In this document: in pieces, positions 7,595-16,201 of the stretch
Layout: each line of letters begins with the position of its first letter
Numbering within the stretch: position 1 is the stretch's first letter
NCBI GenBank assembly: GCA_964507185.1
Contig: CAZDOY010000016.1
Coordinates: 1 to 64,000, forward strand
Length of the DNA: 64,000 nt
Direction: 5' to 3'
Origin: CAVRTJ01 sp964507185
GTDB lineage: Bacteria > Acidobacteriota > UBA4820 > DSQY01
Notes under the pieces: generated by a model
What the model was told of the DNA's origin: nothing
Databases searched by the model: none
What the model saw: the letters and a program-made list of their open reading frames with translations, nothing else
Made by a program: the position numbers and the translations under genes

Positions 7595-9439
7595 GTGGAG
7601 CAATATGCGATCACCTGCTGGAATTGCATGGGTGAATTCGACGCCCTCTCAGCCGTTTGGTGTTCCTGCAATCCCAATAAACCCACGAAGGTTTGTCCCT
7701 TCTGCCTGCAATGCTTCTGTGAAGCCCCGGAGACCTACCACGAGAAGTTCTGGACCGGCGCCCCCGACCAGCTGGTAAGAGACCGGGAGATGCTCGCCAA
7801 GGCCAGGGGACCGCTGGGAGAGGCTCTGATCAAGGCGCGGGTCATCACGTCGGACCAACTCCTCGACGCCCTGAAGGAGCAGGAACGCAGCGGAGGGCGC
7901 CTGGGCGAGATACTCGTCGACAAGGGGCTGCTCAACCAGAACACCCTCGACACCTTCCTCACGAGCCAGCGATCGGTCACGCGGGCATCCCTTTTCGATC
8001 TGCAGCCCGACCCCATGCTCGTCATGACCGTCGGCATAGACGAATGTATCCAGCGTAAGGTGGTGCCCGTCTCGAAGGAGAAGCTGACGAAGAAGGACCT
8101 CCTCACGCTTGCCATGGCCGATCCCTCGGACGGCGACTCCGTGGAGTTCGTTCAGAACGTCACGGGGTGTCAGGCCCTCGTCGTCCAGTGTCCTTTGGAG
8201 GAAATCGAGCAGTACCTGTCCTCCTTCCACGAAGAGGCGGCCGCCGCTCAGACAAACCCCGGCGCAACGCAGGAAGCGGCCGGTGCGAAGCTCGCGGCCG
8301 ACCTGATCCGCAAGGCGATGGCGCGAGGGGCTTCGGACCTGTACGTGGAACCGCGAGAAGGTGAAATATCCGTCCACCTGCGCATCGACGGCCTTCTGTA
8401 CAAGACCAGGCCGATTCCGAAGGAATACAGGCACGTGCTGACAGCTGAACTCAAGCACCTCCTGCGCCTGCCCCCGGACGCTTCGGACAGGCCCCTCGAG
8501 GGCCGGGTCGTCATGCGGTCGGGCGATCACCGGTTCGACGTCGTCGCCCACAGCCTGCCCACGCAGTACGGCGAGAACATCTCCCTGAAGATCATCAACA
8601 GGGACACCTTCTTCAAGACCTACGATCAACTCGGGCTGACCGGGGAGGACCAGGCCGCCCTCCGCGAGGCCCTCGGCACCCGGCGCGGGCTGGTGCTCAT
8701 CACCGCCCCGCTGTTCCACGGATCGACCACGACCCTCTATTCCATCATGAAGGCCCTGTCTACGGACACCCTGCGGAAGACCATGAGCATTGAAGCTCAG
8801 AGCGTCTGCCCCGTTCCGAACCTCTCACAGATATCCCTCGGCGAGAACAAGGACGCCGAAGCCACGGCAACGACCATGAAGGCCCTTTCGAACATCCAAC
8901 CGGACGTGTGCATCCTTGCCGATCTGCTGGACTCCGCGCCCATGGTGGGACAGATGCACAAGCTCGTCGGGCAGATGCTCCTGGTCGCGACCCTCGAGGC
9001 GGACGGGACGCTCGCCGCCGTAAAGCACCTCGAAAAGCTCGGCTACTCCATGACGGACCTTTCAGAAAACCTCCTTCTGATCCTGAACCAACGGCTCATC
9101 AGGCGCCTCTGCCCGCACTGCAGGGTCGAGGCGGAGCTATCGGAAAGCACGATACATCTCATGGGCCTCGACAAGGAGGAGAGCAAATACCTGACCAGGT
9201 CCTACCTGGGAGAAGGGTGTGAGAAGTGCTCGGGCATAGGCTACAAGGGCCGTGAAGCCCTGTTCGAGATCCTTGTCCCCTCGGCCTCATTCAGGAGCGC
9301 CCTCGCGCGCGGAGCTTCTCCTAAGTACCTCGAGAAAGAGGCTGCCAAAGCCGGCATGCGCCCGCTGAGACAGCAGGCGCTGCAGGCCGTCCAGGAAGGG
9401 CGCACCTCCGTGGAGGAATTCCGCCAGCTCAAGTTCTGA
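7595..9439 (+). CDS. Catalytically degenerate GspE/PilB-family protein with Cys-rich N-terminus and MshEN domain
   Basis: A 614-residue relative of type II secretion / type IV pilus assembly ATPases. Residues 8-42 hold eight Cys (8, 11, 23, 25, 34, 37, 40, 42), a likely zinc-binding module not normal for PilB. Residues 73-125 form an MshEN-type domain with the usual 5-residue spacer; its second half matches the c-di-GMP consensus (RLG 102-104, G111, L118, L122, Q125). The ATPase core is recognisable (LRIDGLLYKT; C-terminal Cys pairs 506/509 and 542/545), but Walker A reads APLFHGST (Lys replaced by Ser377), the Asp box EAQSV, Walker B ADLLD and the His box ATLEAD. It is therefore unlikely to hydrolyse ATP. 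The GTG at 7595 follows TTGGAGG. Probably a regulatory pseudo-ATPase. Confidence 0.85.
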   Translation: MEQYAITCWNCMGEFDALSAVWCSCNPNKPTKVCPFCLQCFCEAPETYHEKFWTGAPDQLVRDREMLAKARGPLGEALIKARVITSDQLLDALKEQERSGGRLGEILVDKGLLNQNTLDTFLTSQRSVTRASLFDLQPDPMLVMTVGIDECIQRKVVPVSKEKLTKKDLLTLAMADPSDGDSVEFVQNVTGCQALVVQCPLEEIEQYLSSFHEEAAAAQTNPGATQEAAGAKLAADLIRKAMARGASDLYVEPREGEISVHLRIDGLLYKTRPIPKEYRHVLTAELKHLLRLPPDASDRPLEGRVVMRSGDHRFDVVAHSLPTQYGENISLKIINRDTFFKTYDQLGLTGEDQAALREALGTRRGLVLITAPLFHGSTTTLYSIMKALSTDTLRKTMSIEAQSVCPVPNLSQISLGENKDAEATATTMKALSNIQPDVCILADLLDSAPMVGQMHKLVGQMLLVATLEADGTLAAVKHLEKLGYSMTDLSENLLLILNQRLIRRLCPHCRVEAELSESTIHLMGLDKEESKYLTRSYLGEGCEKCSGIGYKGREALFEILVPSASFRSALARGASPKYLEKEAAKAGMRPLRQQALQAVQEGRTSVEEFRQLKF

Positions 9440-9468
9440 CTGCCGTTCAACGAACTCCGCCAAGATTC

Positions 9469-9501
9469 AGCCGCCCGCGAGTTCCGGCGGGGGGCTTTTT
9501 T
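9469..9501 (+). terminator. Rho-independent terminator
   Basis: A GC-rich, slightly bulged stem (AGCC-CCC-CG on the left, CGGGGGGCT on the right) closes on an 8-base loop and is followed directly by six T. It lies 30 bases after the PilB-paralog stop and ahead of the HAD gene. Confidence 0.6.
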
Positions 9502-9557
9502 CTGCCGTGCACTGATCCGGCCATGTGGTGTAGAATCGAATGGCCCTGGGGGTTGTC

Positions 9558-10268
9558 ATGGCCTTGCTTCTCTTCGACATCGACGGAACGCTCCTTCGAC
9601 CGCTGGGTCTTGGACACAGGGCCTTCCACGACGCCGTGCATTCCCTTTACGGCCGCGCCCCCGAAAAGGCGCCCTTTCCCTACGCGGGCCTTCTGGACAC
9701 GGAAATCGCGGCCCGGACGCTTGCCGGCATGGGGCTCCCGCATGACGAAGCAGCCACGAAGGCACTGTTGGAAGCTTACGTCGCCTGCCTCGAAAAGAGC
9801 GTCCCTCCTCCCCACGAAGAATGCCTCTGTCCCGGCGTTCCGGAAATCCTCGACGAAGCCTCGAGCAGGGGGCATCACGTCGCCCTGCTCACGGGCAACC
9901 TGCACGCGGGCGCGCGCATCAAGCTGAGATTCTGCGGCCTGCTGGGCCAGTTCAGGATGGATGCCGGCGGGGAGACTCTGCTGGGCGCCTTCGCCGACGA
10001 CGCCGCCGAGAGGTCCCAACTAGTCCCGGTAGCGGTGGACAGGTGCCGGCGCCGGTTCCGCAGGGATTTCCCGCCGAGTGAAACCTGGATCGTCGGCGAT
10101 TCGCCCAGGGACGTTCAGGCTGCCAGGGCTTCCGGCATCCGGTGCGCCGCGGTCGCAACGGGGTTTACAGAACTGGAGAATCTTCGTTCCCTGGACCCGG
10201 ACCTGGCCATCGCCGACTTGCGCCAGAGCGAGGCCTTTTTTGCTGCCGTTCGAAGGATGGCGGCATGA
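9558..10268 (+). CDS. HAD-superfamily hydrolase
   Basis: A 236-residue phosphatase-type HAD protein. Motif I is FDIDGTLL at residues 5-12 with both catalytic Asp; motif II is LLTGNL near 114; motif IV is WIVGDSPRDVQAARASG near 179. A helical cap inserted after motif I places it in the phosphoglycolate phosphatase / beta-phosphoglucomutase-like group; the substrate cannot be read from sequence. ATG at 9558 chosen because it opens directly on the HAD motif and follows GGGGG. Its stop overlaps the selA start (ATGA), giving an apparent HAD - selA - lipoprotein operon. A selenophosphate-related role is possible but unproven. Confidence 0.85.
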   Translation: MALLLFDIDGTLLRPLGLGHRAFHDAVHSLYGRAPEKAPFPYAGLLDTEIAARTLAGMGLPHDEAATKALLEAYVACLEKSVPPPHEECLCPGVPEILDEASSRGHHVALLTGNLHAGARIKLRFCGLLGQFRMDAGGETLLGAFADDAAERSQLVPVAVDRCRRRFRRDFPPSETWIVGDSPRDVQAARASGIRCAAVATGFTELENLRSLDPDLAIADLRQSEAFFAAVRRMAA

Positions 10269-11650
10269 GCGCTTATCCCCCGAAAATGGACACCCTGCTC
10301 GCCCTGCCTGGGGCGCTGGATCTCGAGAAGACCTATGGACAGAAAGCAGTAAAAGCAGCCATGCGGGAGTGCGTGGACGAGCTGACCCGGGCATGGCGAT
10401 CCGGCGGGCCGGTTCCCGCGGAAAAGACCGTCCTCGATACGGCGCGCCGGAAGCTGGAAGAGGTCTTCAAACCTGCGCTCCGCAGGGTCATCAATGCCAC
10501 CGGCGTGGTCCTTCACACGAACCTCGGACGAGCGCCCCTGCCACAGGAGGTGCTACACGACCTTCCCAAGGTGCTCGGCGGGTACGTTGACCTGGAGATC
10601 GACCTCGAGGCCCACAGACGGGGGCACAGGGACCACCGCATCGAATCCTCCATTCGCGACCTTCTGGGCACGGACCGAAGCGTCGTCGTAGTCAACAACA
10701 ACGCGGCCGCCGTCCTCCTTCTCCTCAACACCCTGAGCGCGGACAGGGAATGCCTGCTAAGCAGGGGGGAACTGGTGGAAATAGGCGGCGGTTTCCGCAT
10801 GCCCGAGGTTATGAAGGCGTCAGGCGCGCGGCTGAAAGAAGTCGGAACCACGAACAGGACCCGTCTGTCCGATTACCGGGAAGCCATCGGGCCGGACACC
10901 GGACTGCTGCTGAAGGTGCACACCTCCAACTACCGCGTGCTCGGGTTCACACAGGAAGTGTCCCCGGCCGAGCTCGTGGCCCTCGGAAAGAAAGCTGGGC
11001 TCCCCGTGGGGTTCGACCTCGGGAGCGGACTCGTCGCCGCACCCGCCAAATCCGGACTCGCGGACGAACCTTCGGTCCAGGAGGCCCTGAAAGCCGGGCC
11101 GGACGCCCTGTGTTTCAGCGCCGACAAGCTGTTCGGCGCATGCCAGGCCGGCCTGTTGATGGTCGCGCCCGATCTGGCCGCCGCGTTCAGGGCCAATCCC
11201 CTCCTGCGGGCGCTCCGCGTGGACAAGGTCACCTACTTCCTGCTGGGTGCGATGGTGGATCTGTATCGCAGGGGGCGTCTCGACGCCGTTCCAGCCCTGG
11301 CCATGCTGGCCAGGTCCGCAGCGTCCCTCAAGGCATCGGCCAAGGTGCTCTTGAGAGAGGTCCAGGCCGCGGCGCCGGGTGCATTCGAACTCGAAGTCGT
11401 CCAGGCCGAGGGCCGCGTCGGAGCCGGTTCCGCGCCTCTCGCCCCGCTCCCCTCGCCCGCGCTGGCCGTCAAGCCCGGAAAGGGAAGCGTCGAAGCCCTC
11501 GAGGCCTTTCTGAGAACGGGCGGCGATCCGCCCATCGTCTCCGTGATCTCCGAAGGCCGCCTGCACGTGCACGTGCGCACTTTGTTCCCAGGCGACAAGC
11601 CCCTGCTCGTCCGTCGTCTGGCCCAGTTCAAGGAGGTAAAGTCGGCATGA
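10265..11650 (+). CDS. selA: L-seryl-tRNA(Sec) selenium transferase
   Basis: A 461-residue PLP enzyme (E. coli SelA is 463) that converts Ser-tRNA(Sec) to Sec-tRNA(Sec) using selenophosphate. The N-terminal helical domain is followed by RVINATGVVLHTNLGRAPL near residue 74, the RRGHRDHR motif near 118 and the PLP lysine in CFSADKLFGACQAG (Lys288). Start: ATG at 10265, overlapping the HAD stop by ATGA. Its presence predicts that the organism makes selenoproteins, yet selB, selC, selD and in-frame Sec codons were not found in this window. The downstream lipoprotein gene overlaps it by ATGA. Confidence 0.96.
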   Translation: MSAYPPKMDTLLALPGALDLEKTYGQKAVKAAMRECVDELTRAWRSGGPVPAEKTVLDTARRKLEEVFKPALRRVINATGVVLHTNLGRAPLPQEVLHDLPKVLGGYVDLEIDLEAHRRGHRDHRIESSIRDLLGTDRSVVVVNNNAAAVLLLLNTLSADRECLLSRGELVEIGGGFRMPEVMKASGARLKEVGTTNRTRLSDYREAIGPDTGLLLKVHTSNYRVLGFTQEVSPAELVALGKKAGLPVGFDLGSGLVAAPAKSGLADEPSVQEALKAGPDALCFSADKLFGACQAGLLMVAPDLAAAFRANPLLRALRVDKVTYFLLGAMVDLYRRGRLDAVPALAMLARSAASLKASAKVLLREVQAAAPGAFELEVVQAEGRVGAGSAPLAPLPSPALAVKPGKGSVEALEAFLRTGGDPPIVSVISEGRLHVHVRTLFPGDKPLLVRRLAQFKEVKSA

Positions 11651-12999
11651 AGCTCGCCTCGACCTCACGACTCGTTGCCGCCGCGGCCCTGTGCCTGCTC
11701 CTGGGGTGTGCCGCGAGTTCCCCGTCCCGCACGGGGGCAGCCGTCTCCCAGCCACCCCTCGGTGCCGAACCTCCGATCGTCGGCACCGAGGGCGGCCTCG
11801 TCCAGGTGGGACGCGAAACGGCAGCCTATCTTATAGAGCATTATCCCGCTTTTGGTCACGGCCGTATGGCCGTCGGTTGGAACAACAGCCTGCCCTTCAT
11901 AAACGAGGTCGGAAGCGCGTTTGCCGCCGGCTGGCCCAGGGCGCTCCCCCTCTCCGAGATCGGAGTCGTCGCGTCGGATTCGGAGCATGCCTTCGACCAG
12001 TTGGACCCGGCCACATTCTCGGGCCTCGTGTGGCTCAAACCCGACATCCTGCCCGGCCCCGAACTCGCCGCGGTGGCCGTAACCCTGCGGTCGACGAACG
12101 GCACGGCTCCCACGGAGATCGTTCTGGAATGCAGGCCGCCTTTCGCCTACGGAAAACAGCGGCACGAGGAGGAACCGGCACAAGCGATGAGCCGCTGGCT
12201 CGACCTCCCGTCCGCCCCGCTGGCTCTCGGCTGGGAGTCGCCCACCGGGTACCTGTGGGCGGCGACGGCTGACCGCCTCGAACGGCTCGATTCGGACACG
12301 GGCTCCAGCATCCAGAACTGGACGATCCCCCCGCCCGAGGACCGCTTCAGCGCGGGCCCCGCCGTCCTGCGCGAGGTGAACGACGGCGGCATCGAGAAGA
12401 TGGGGTGGTTCGACCTCGGATACGCCGAAGGCAAGTATTACGTACAGGGGGCATCCGGCGCATTCCAGGCCGGCGAGGCCATTCAGGCCTTTCCTCTTTC
12501 GATGAAGCTCCAGCGCTTCCTCTCGGCGCCGTTCGATCTGCTGGCGGGCGAATTCGTCCTTACGGACTTCCGCCACGAGGAACTGGGACGTTTTCGGGAC
12601 ATGACGCGATTCCAGGGACCGAGGGGCAGCCTGTTCGCCTTCCTGAGGAGGGACGGTTCCATCGGCATCGTCCAGGGTACGGACCTCTCGGTGGTGAACG
12701 GCCCCAATCTCCGTTCCGCCTCCGCCGTCAGCTCCTACGGCAACTACCTCCTGGTCGCATCCGCCGACGCGCCCTATCACGTGAAGGCATTCGTCATGAC
12801 GCCGGGATTCGTGTGGGAATCCAAGTGGGAATCCGAGGACCTTCCGGGCCCGGCCACGGCCATCTGCGCCGGTGACCCAGCCGGAAACCCCACCCTCTTC
12901 ATCGCCGAAAAAGGCGAGGGAAACGGCGGGGTCATTCTCCGGACCGTCCTGCCGTTCCAGCCGCTGCCTTCGGGTTCGCGAAGCACACAGACACCTTGA
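11647..12999 (+). CDS. Lipoprotein of unknown function, probable beta-propeller-like secreted domain
   Basis: A 450-residue protein with a classic lipoprotein signal: a hydrophobic run to LLLGC, Cys near residue 21, followed by a Ser/Thr/Pro-rich linker. The mature part is rich in beta-strand-like repeats with Trp/Gly motifs (WLKPDI, LGWESPTGYLWAATADRL, GNYLLVASAD), suggesting a propeller or other all-beta fold; the N-terminal part (YLIEHYPAFGHG) is different. No catalytic motif seen. The ATG at 11647 overlaps the selA stop (ATGA) and has AGGAGGT nine bases upstream. It is probably anchored to a membrane facing the periplasm. Family not recognised. Confidence 0.75.
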   Translation: MKLASTSRLVAAAALCLLLGCAASSPSRTGAAVSQPPLGAEPPIVGTEGGLVQVGRETAAYLIEHYPAFGHGRMAVGWNNSLPFINEVGSAFAAGWPRALPLSEIGVVASDSEHAFDQLDPATFSGLVWLKPDILPGPELAAVAVTLRSTNGTAPTEIVLECRPPFAYGKQRHEEEPAQAMSRWLDLPSAPLALGWESPTGYLWAATADRLERLDSDTGSSIQNWTIPPPEDRFSAGPAVLREVNDGGIEKMGWFDLGYAEGKYYVQGASGAFQAGEAIQAFPLSMKLQRFLSAPFDLLAGEFVLTDFRHEELGRFRDMTRFQGPRGSLFAFLRRDGSIGIVQGTDLSVVNGPNLRSASAVSSYGNYLLVASADAPYHVKAFVMTPGFVWESKWESEDLPGPATAICAGDPAGNPTLFIAEKGEGNGGVILRTVLPFQPLPSGSRSTQTP

Positions 13000-13064
13000 G
13001 ATAAAGGTGCCAACGGCCCAACCGCAGACAGGGGCCCGGCCGAAACGGGAAGACCCGCCCGGGC

Positions 13065-13080
13065 AGGGGCATTTGCCCCT
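13065..13080. other. Perfect hairpin in the spacer after the lipoprotein gene
   Basis: AGGGGCA and TGCCCCT form a 7-bp perfect stem with a 2-base loop, between the lipoprotein stop and the start of the 2-oxoacid oxidoreductase operon. There is no T tract, so termination is uncertain. Confidence 0.35.
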
Positions 13081-13109
13081 TGCCTCCCGACGGCCCCGGC
13101 GCCGGATTT

Positions 13110-13137
13110 TCCCTATTTCACTCCGAGGCGCTATATT
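13110..13137 (+). promoter_or_regulatory. Weak promoter candidate for the 2-oxoacid oxidoreductase operon
   Basis: A good -10-like TATATT at 13132-13137 has only a poor -35 partner (TCCCTA near 13110). It is the most promoter-like point in the 180-base spacer ahead of a long co-directional gene set. Confidence 0.25.
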
Positions 13138-13185
13138 GAGAACCTTGTTCGGGGACCTCTACCCCATTGAAATGAGGTGAATGCC

Positions 13186-13974
13186 TTGAGTTCGCAACGC
13201 GACGAAAAACTGGGGCAAATTACCCAGCAGTCGGAGAAAACCGCCGACTTCTCTGATCTTTTCGGACGAAGGGTGACTATCCTGGCGGGACATTTCGGCA
13301 GTGGAAAGACCGAAATCACCATCAACGCCGCCCTGTCCATGGCCCGTTCTCAGATCCGCGTTTCCGTGGTGGATCTGGACGTGGTGAAGCCCTATTTCCG
13401 TTCCCGTTCCGCGAAGAACTTCCTGGAGCAGGCGGGTGTGGAACTCGTGGCACCGAGGGGCGAGTACTATTCCTCAGACCTGCCCATCATCCTGCCGGAG
13501 ATCCGGAGCCTCCTCAGGGATCCCAGCCGGAAACTCCTCATGGACGCCGGCGGCGACGACACGGGCGTAAGAGCCGTGGCCTCTCTGACGGACATCATCC
13601 CCCGGGAGGAGACGGACTTCTTCCTCGTCCTCAATTTCAGGCGCCCGTTCACGCCGGACGTGGAGTCGGCGCTGACCATGATCACTGAGATCGAAGCCAC
13701 CTCGCGCCTGAAGGTGACGGGCATCCTGTCCAACACCCACCTCATGGACGAGACCACGCCCGAAATCGTGCGGGACGGCTACGCCAGGGCCATGGAAACC
13801 GCGCGCCGCGCCGGGACGAGACTCGTGGCCGTCACGATCGGCGAGGCCGTGAGGCCGAACCTCGACCAGCGGGACTTCGAGTGCCCGCTGATGGTCATGA
13901 GACGCATCGTCAAACCCCCATTCGAAGCATCACGCAGGGAACAAACCGTCGGCCCCCTCTTCGTGGTCGGCTGA
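13186..13974 (+). CDS. MinD/CobQ-type P-loop ATPase associated with the 2-oxoacid oxidoreductase operon
   Basis: A 262-residue nucleotide-binding protein. Walker A is GHFGSGKTE at 35-43, then a VVDLDVVKPYFRSR segment (switch I-like Asp) and the Walker B-like LLMDAGGDD. The layout is that of the SIMIBI class (MinD, CobQ, Mrp/NifH relatives). Such ATPases are often found beside ferredoxin oxidoreductase genes; a role in cluster delivery or complex assembly is inference. I prefer TTG at 13186 because GAGGTGA lies at ideal spacing; a GTG at 13177 would overlap that site. It ends 14 bases before the ferredoxin subunit gene. Confidence 0.75.
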   Translation: MSSQRDEKLGQITQQSEKTADFSDLFGRRVTILAGHFGSGKTEITINAALSMARSQIRVSVVDLDVVKPYFRSRSAKNFLEQAGVELVAPRGEYYSSDLPIILPEIRSLLRDPSRKLLMDAGGDDTGVRAVASLTDIIPREETDFFLVLNFRRPFTPDVESALTMITEIEATSRLKVTGILSNTHLMDETTPEIVRDGYARAMETARRAGTRLVAVTIGEAVRPNLDQRDFECPLMVMRRIVKPPFEASRREQTVGPLFVVG

Positions 13975-13988
13975 GAAAGGAGCCCACC

Positions 13989-14222
13989 GTGCCGCAGATC
14001 AAGATCGACAGGGAACGCTGCAAGGGGTGCGAGCTGTGCGTGCACGCCTGTCCGCAGAAAATCCTCGGCATGTCCAAGGACATCAACTCCAAGGGCTATT
14101 TTTTTGCGCAGGTCGAAGAGCAGAAGCGGTGCATCGGATGCCGCCTGTGCTGCATAACGTGCCCCGACGTGGCCATCGATATGCAGGTGTACGGCACGAT
14201 GTACCACTACTTCGCGTACTAG
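13989..14222 (+). CDS. 2-oxoacid:ferredoxin oxidoreductase, ferredoxin-type delta subunit
   Basis: A 77-residue protein with two [4Fe-4S] motifs: CKGCELCVHACP (from residue 11) and CIGCRLCCITCP (from residue 48). This is the VorD/KorD/PorD type of electron-transfer subunit and it directly precedes the alpha subunit gene, as in three- or four-subunit Vor/Kor complexes. GTG start at 13989 with AGGAG just upstream. It would accept electrons from the TPP-bearing catalytic subunits and pass them to ferredoxin or to the downstream NADH-linked module. Confidence 0.88.
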   Translation: MPQIKIDRERCKGCELCVHACPQKILGMSKDINSKGYFFAQVEEQKRCIGCRLCCITCPDVAIDMQVYGTMYHYFAY

Positions 14223-14330
14223 AAAGAGAGAGCCGGGAGCCGCGAGCGGAATACCCAGTCGATCCGATCGGACCACCCCTTGTTCCGATCCCCCGCTTCC
14301 AAGCCCCCCCAGAGGAAAGGGTTCCATCCC

Positions 14331-15419
14331 ATGGGAAAGAAATTGATGAAAGGCAGCGAAGCCATCGGCGAGGCCGCCGTGCATGCAGGCTGCAAGCTCT
14401 TTTTTGGCTATCCCATTACGCCTCAAAACGAAATCCCCGAATACATGTCACGCCGTCTGCCCCAGGTGGGCGGGACCTTCGTGCAGGCCGAGAGCGAAGT
14501 CGCGGCGTCCAACATGATTTACGGCGCCGCCGGCAGCGGCGAACGCGTTTTCACCTCGTCCTCCTCGCCGGGCATCTCGCTGATGCAGGAGGGCATCTCT
14601 TATATCGCGGGAAGCGAACTGCCCGTCGTACTCGTCAACATTATGCGGGCCGGCCCGGGACTCGGCGGCATCCTGCCCAGCCAATCTGACTACTTCCAGT
14701 CGACCAAGGGCGGCGGACACGGTGATTACCGCCTCCTGGTGCTCGCCCCGTGGTCCGTTCAGGAGGCCGCCGACCTCGTGCAGGACGCCTTCGATCTCGC
14801 GGACTACTACAGGAACCCTGTCCTGGTCCTCGGCGACGGCCTCATCGGTCAGATGATGGAACCCGTAGAATTCAAGGAAGACCGCCGGCCCTGCAAAGAG
14901 CTTCCCCCCAAGGACTGGGCGGCAACGGGCTGCAAGGGCGACCGCCCCACCAACATCATCAACTCCCTGTTCCTGGATCCACAGGCGTTGGAACACCACA
15001 ACGAAAAACTCCACGCGAAATACGAGACCATGTGCCGCGAGGAGGTCCGGTGCGCCGAGTACGGCACCGACGAGGACTACGACCTCCTGATCGTGGCCTA
15101 CGGAACCGTCGCCAGGGTCTGTTCTGGCTCCATAGAGGACCTGAAGGACCAGGGCGTCAAGGCGGCCATGATCCGGCCGATCTCGCTTTTTCCCTTCCCG
15201 TACGAGGCGGTTCGCAAGGCTTCGGAAAAGGCAAAGGCCGTTCTCGTGGTCGAGTTGTCGACCGGCCAGATGGTGGAGGACGTCCGGCTCGCCCTCGAAG
15301 GGACGAAGCCCATCTACTTCTACGGCCGCACCGGCGGCATGCTGGCCACGCCCGAGGAGATAGCCGGCGTCGGCCGGGACGTGCTCGAGGGAAAACGCCA
15401 GGAGGTGCGAAATGCCTGA
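14331..15419 (+). CDS. vorB: 2-oxoacid:ferredoxin oxidoreductase alpha subunit (VorB/KorA-like)
   Basis: A 362-residue pyrimidine-binding subunit of a TPP-dependent oxidoreductase. KGSEAIGEAAVHAGCKLFFGYPITPQNEI at the N-terminus, FVQAESEVAASNMIYGAAGSG (with the conserved Glu) and the SPGISLMQEG loop are diagnostic; the C-terminal third is the transketolase C-like domain (LLIVAYGTVARV). The complex oxidatively decarboxylates a 2-oxoacid plus CoA to acyl-CoA and reduced ferredoxin; branched-chain 2-oxoacids or 2-oxoglutarate are the likely substrates and cannot be separated by eye. ATG 14331 follows AGAGGAAAGG. It overlaps the beta gene by 8 bases. Confidence 0.92.
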   Translation: MGKKLMKGSEAIGEAAVHAGCKLFFGYPITPQNEIPEYMSRRLPQVGGTFVQAESEVAASNMIYGAAGSGERVFTSSSSPGISLMQEGISYIAGSELPVVLVNIMRAGPGLGGILPSQSDYFQSTKGGGHGDYRLLVLAPWSVQEAADLVQDAFDLADYYRNPVLVLGDGLIGQMMEPVEFKEDRRPCKELPPKDWAATGCKGDRPTNIINSLFLDPQALEHHNEKLHAKYETMCREEVRCAEYGTDEDYDLLIVAYGTVARVCSGSIEDLKDQGVKAAMIRPISLFPFPYEAVRKASEKAKAVLVVELSTGQMVEDVRLALEGTKPIYFYGRTGGMLATPEEIAGVGRDVLEGKRQEVRNA

Positions 15420-16185
15420 GACCGTATTCTGCCGTCCGGAGGCCCTCGCGGCCGTCAACACGCACTACTGCCCCGGCTGCACCCACGGCGTCATCCACCG
15501 GCTCGTGGCCGAGGTGGTTGACGAGCTCGGCGTGAGGGAGCGCACCGTCGGCATCGCGCCAGTGGGTTGCTCGGTGCTGGCCTACAACTACTTCACGACC
15601 GACTTTCACGAGGCCTCCCACGGCCGCGCACCCGCTGTCGCGACGGGCGTCAAGCGCGCCCGACCGGACCTCGTGGTCTTCGCCTACCAGGGCGACGGCG
15701 ACCTCGCCTCCATCGGCATGGCCGAGATCGTGCACTGCGCGAACCGCGGCGAGAAGGTGACCGTCGTCTTCGTGAACAACGCCATCTATGGCATGACGGG
15801 AGGCCAAATGGCCCCGACCACCATGCCGGGGCAGGTCGCCACGACGTGCCCGCTGGGGCGCGACGTTGACCAGGCGGGGTACCCCATCCGCGTGGCCGAG
15901 CTTCTTTCCACGCTCCGCACGCCGGCCTATATCGCCCGTGCCTCGGTCCACACACCGCTCTACACCGCCGGCGCAAAGGCCATGATCCGCACGGCCTTCC
16001 GCCACCAGGTCGAGGGAACCTGCTTCTCTCTGGTGGAAGTGCTGTCGACGTGCCCCACCAACTGGGGCATCCCGCCCGCGGAAGCCACCAAGTGGCTCGA
16101 AGAAAACATGCTGCCCTACTATCCCCTGGGCATCTTCAAGACACCCGACGGCAAGGACCGCGCTCCGAGCCCGATCGTCCCATAG
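15412..16185 (+). CDS. 2-oxoacid:ferredoxin oxidoreductase beta subunit (TPP-binding)
   Basis: A 257-residue subunit that carries the TPP pyrophosphate site: YCPGCTHG near residue 21, VGCSVLAYNYF near 54, and the TPP motif GDGDLASIG followed about 30 residues later by NNAIYGMTGGQ. This matches VorA/KorB. Its ATG at 15412 overlaps the alpha stop by 8 bases (translational coupling). CPGC and nearby Cys residues can hold an additional iron-sulfur cluster in some family members. Confidence 0.92.
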   Translation: MPETVFCRPEALAAVNTHYCPGCTHGVIHRLVAEVVDELGVRERTVGIAPVGCSVLAYNYFTTDFHEASHGRAPAVATGVKRARPDLVVFAYQGDGDLASIGMAEIVHCANRGEKVTVVFVNNAIYGMTGGQMAPTTMPGQVATTCPLGRDVDQAGYPIRVAELLSTLRTPAYIARASVHTPLYTAGAKAMIRTAFRHQVEGTCFSLVEVLSTCPTNWGIPPAEATKWLEENMLPYYPLGIFKTPDGKDRAPSPIVP

Positions 16186-16201
16186 AGGAGGGGGATGGAC
16201 C

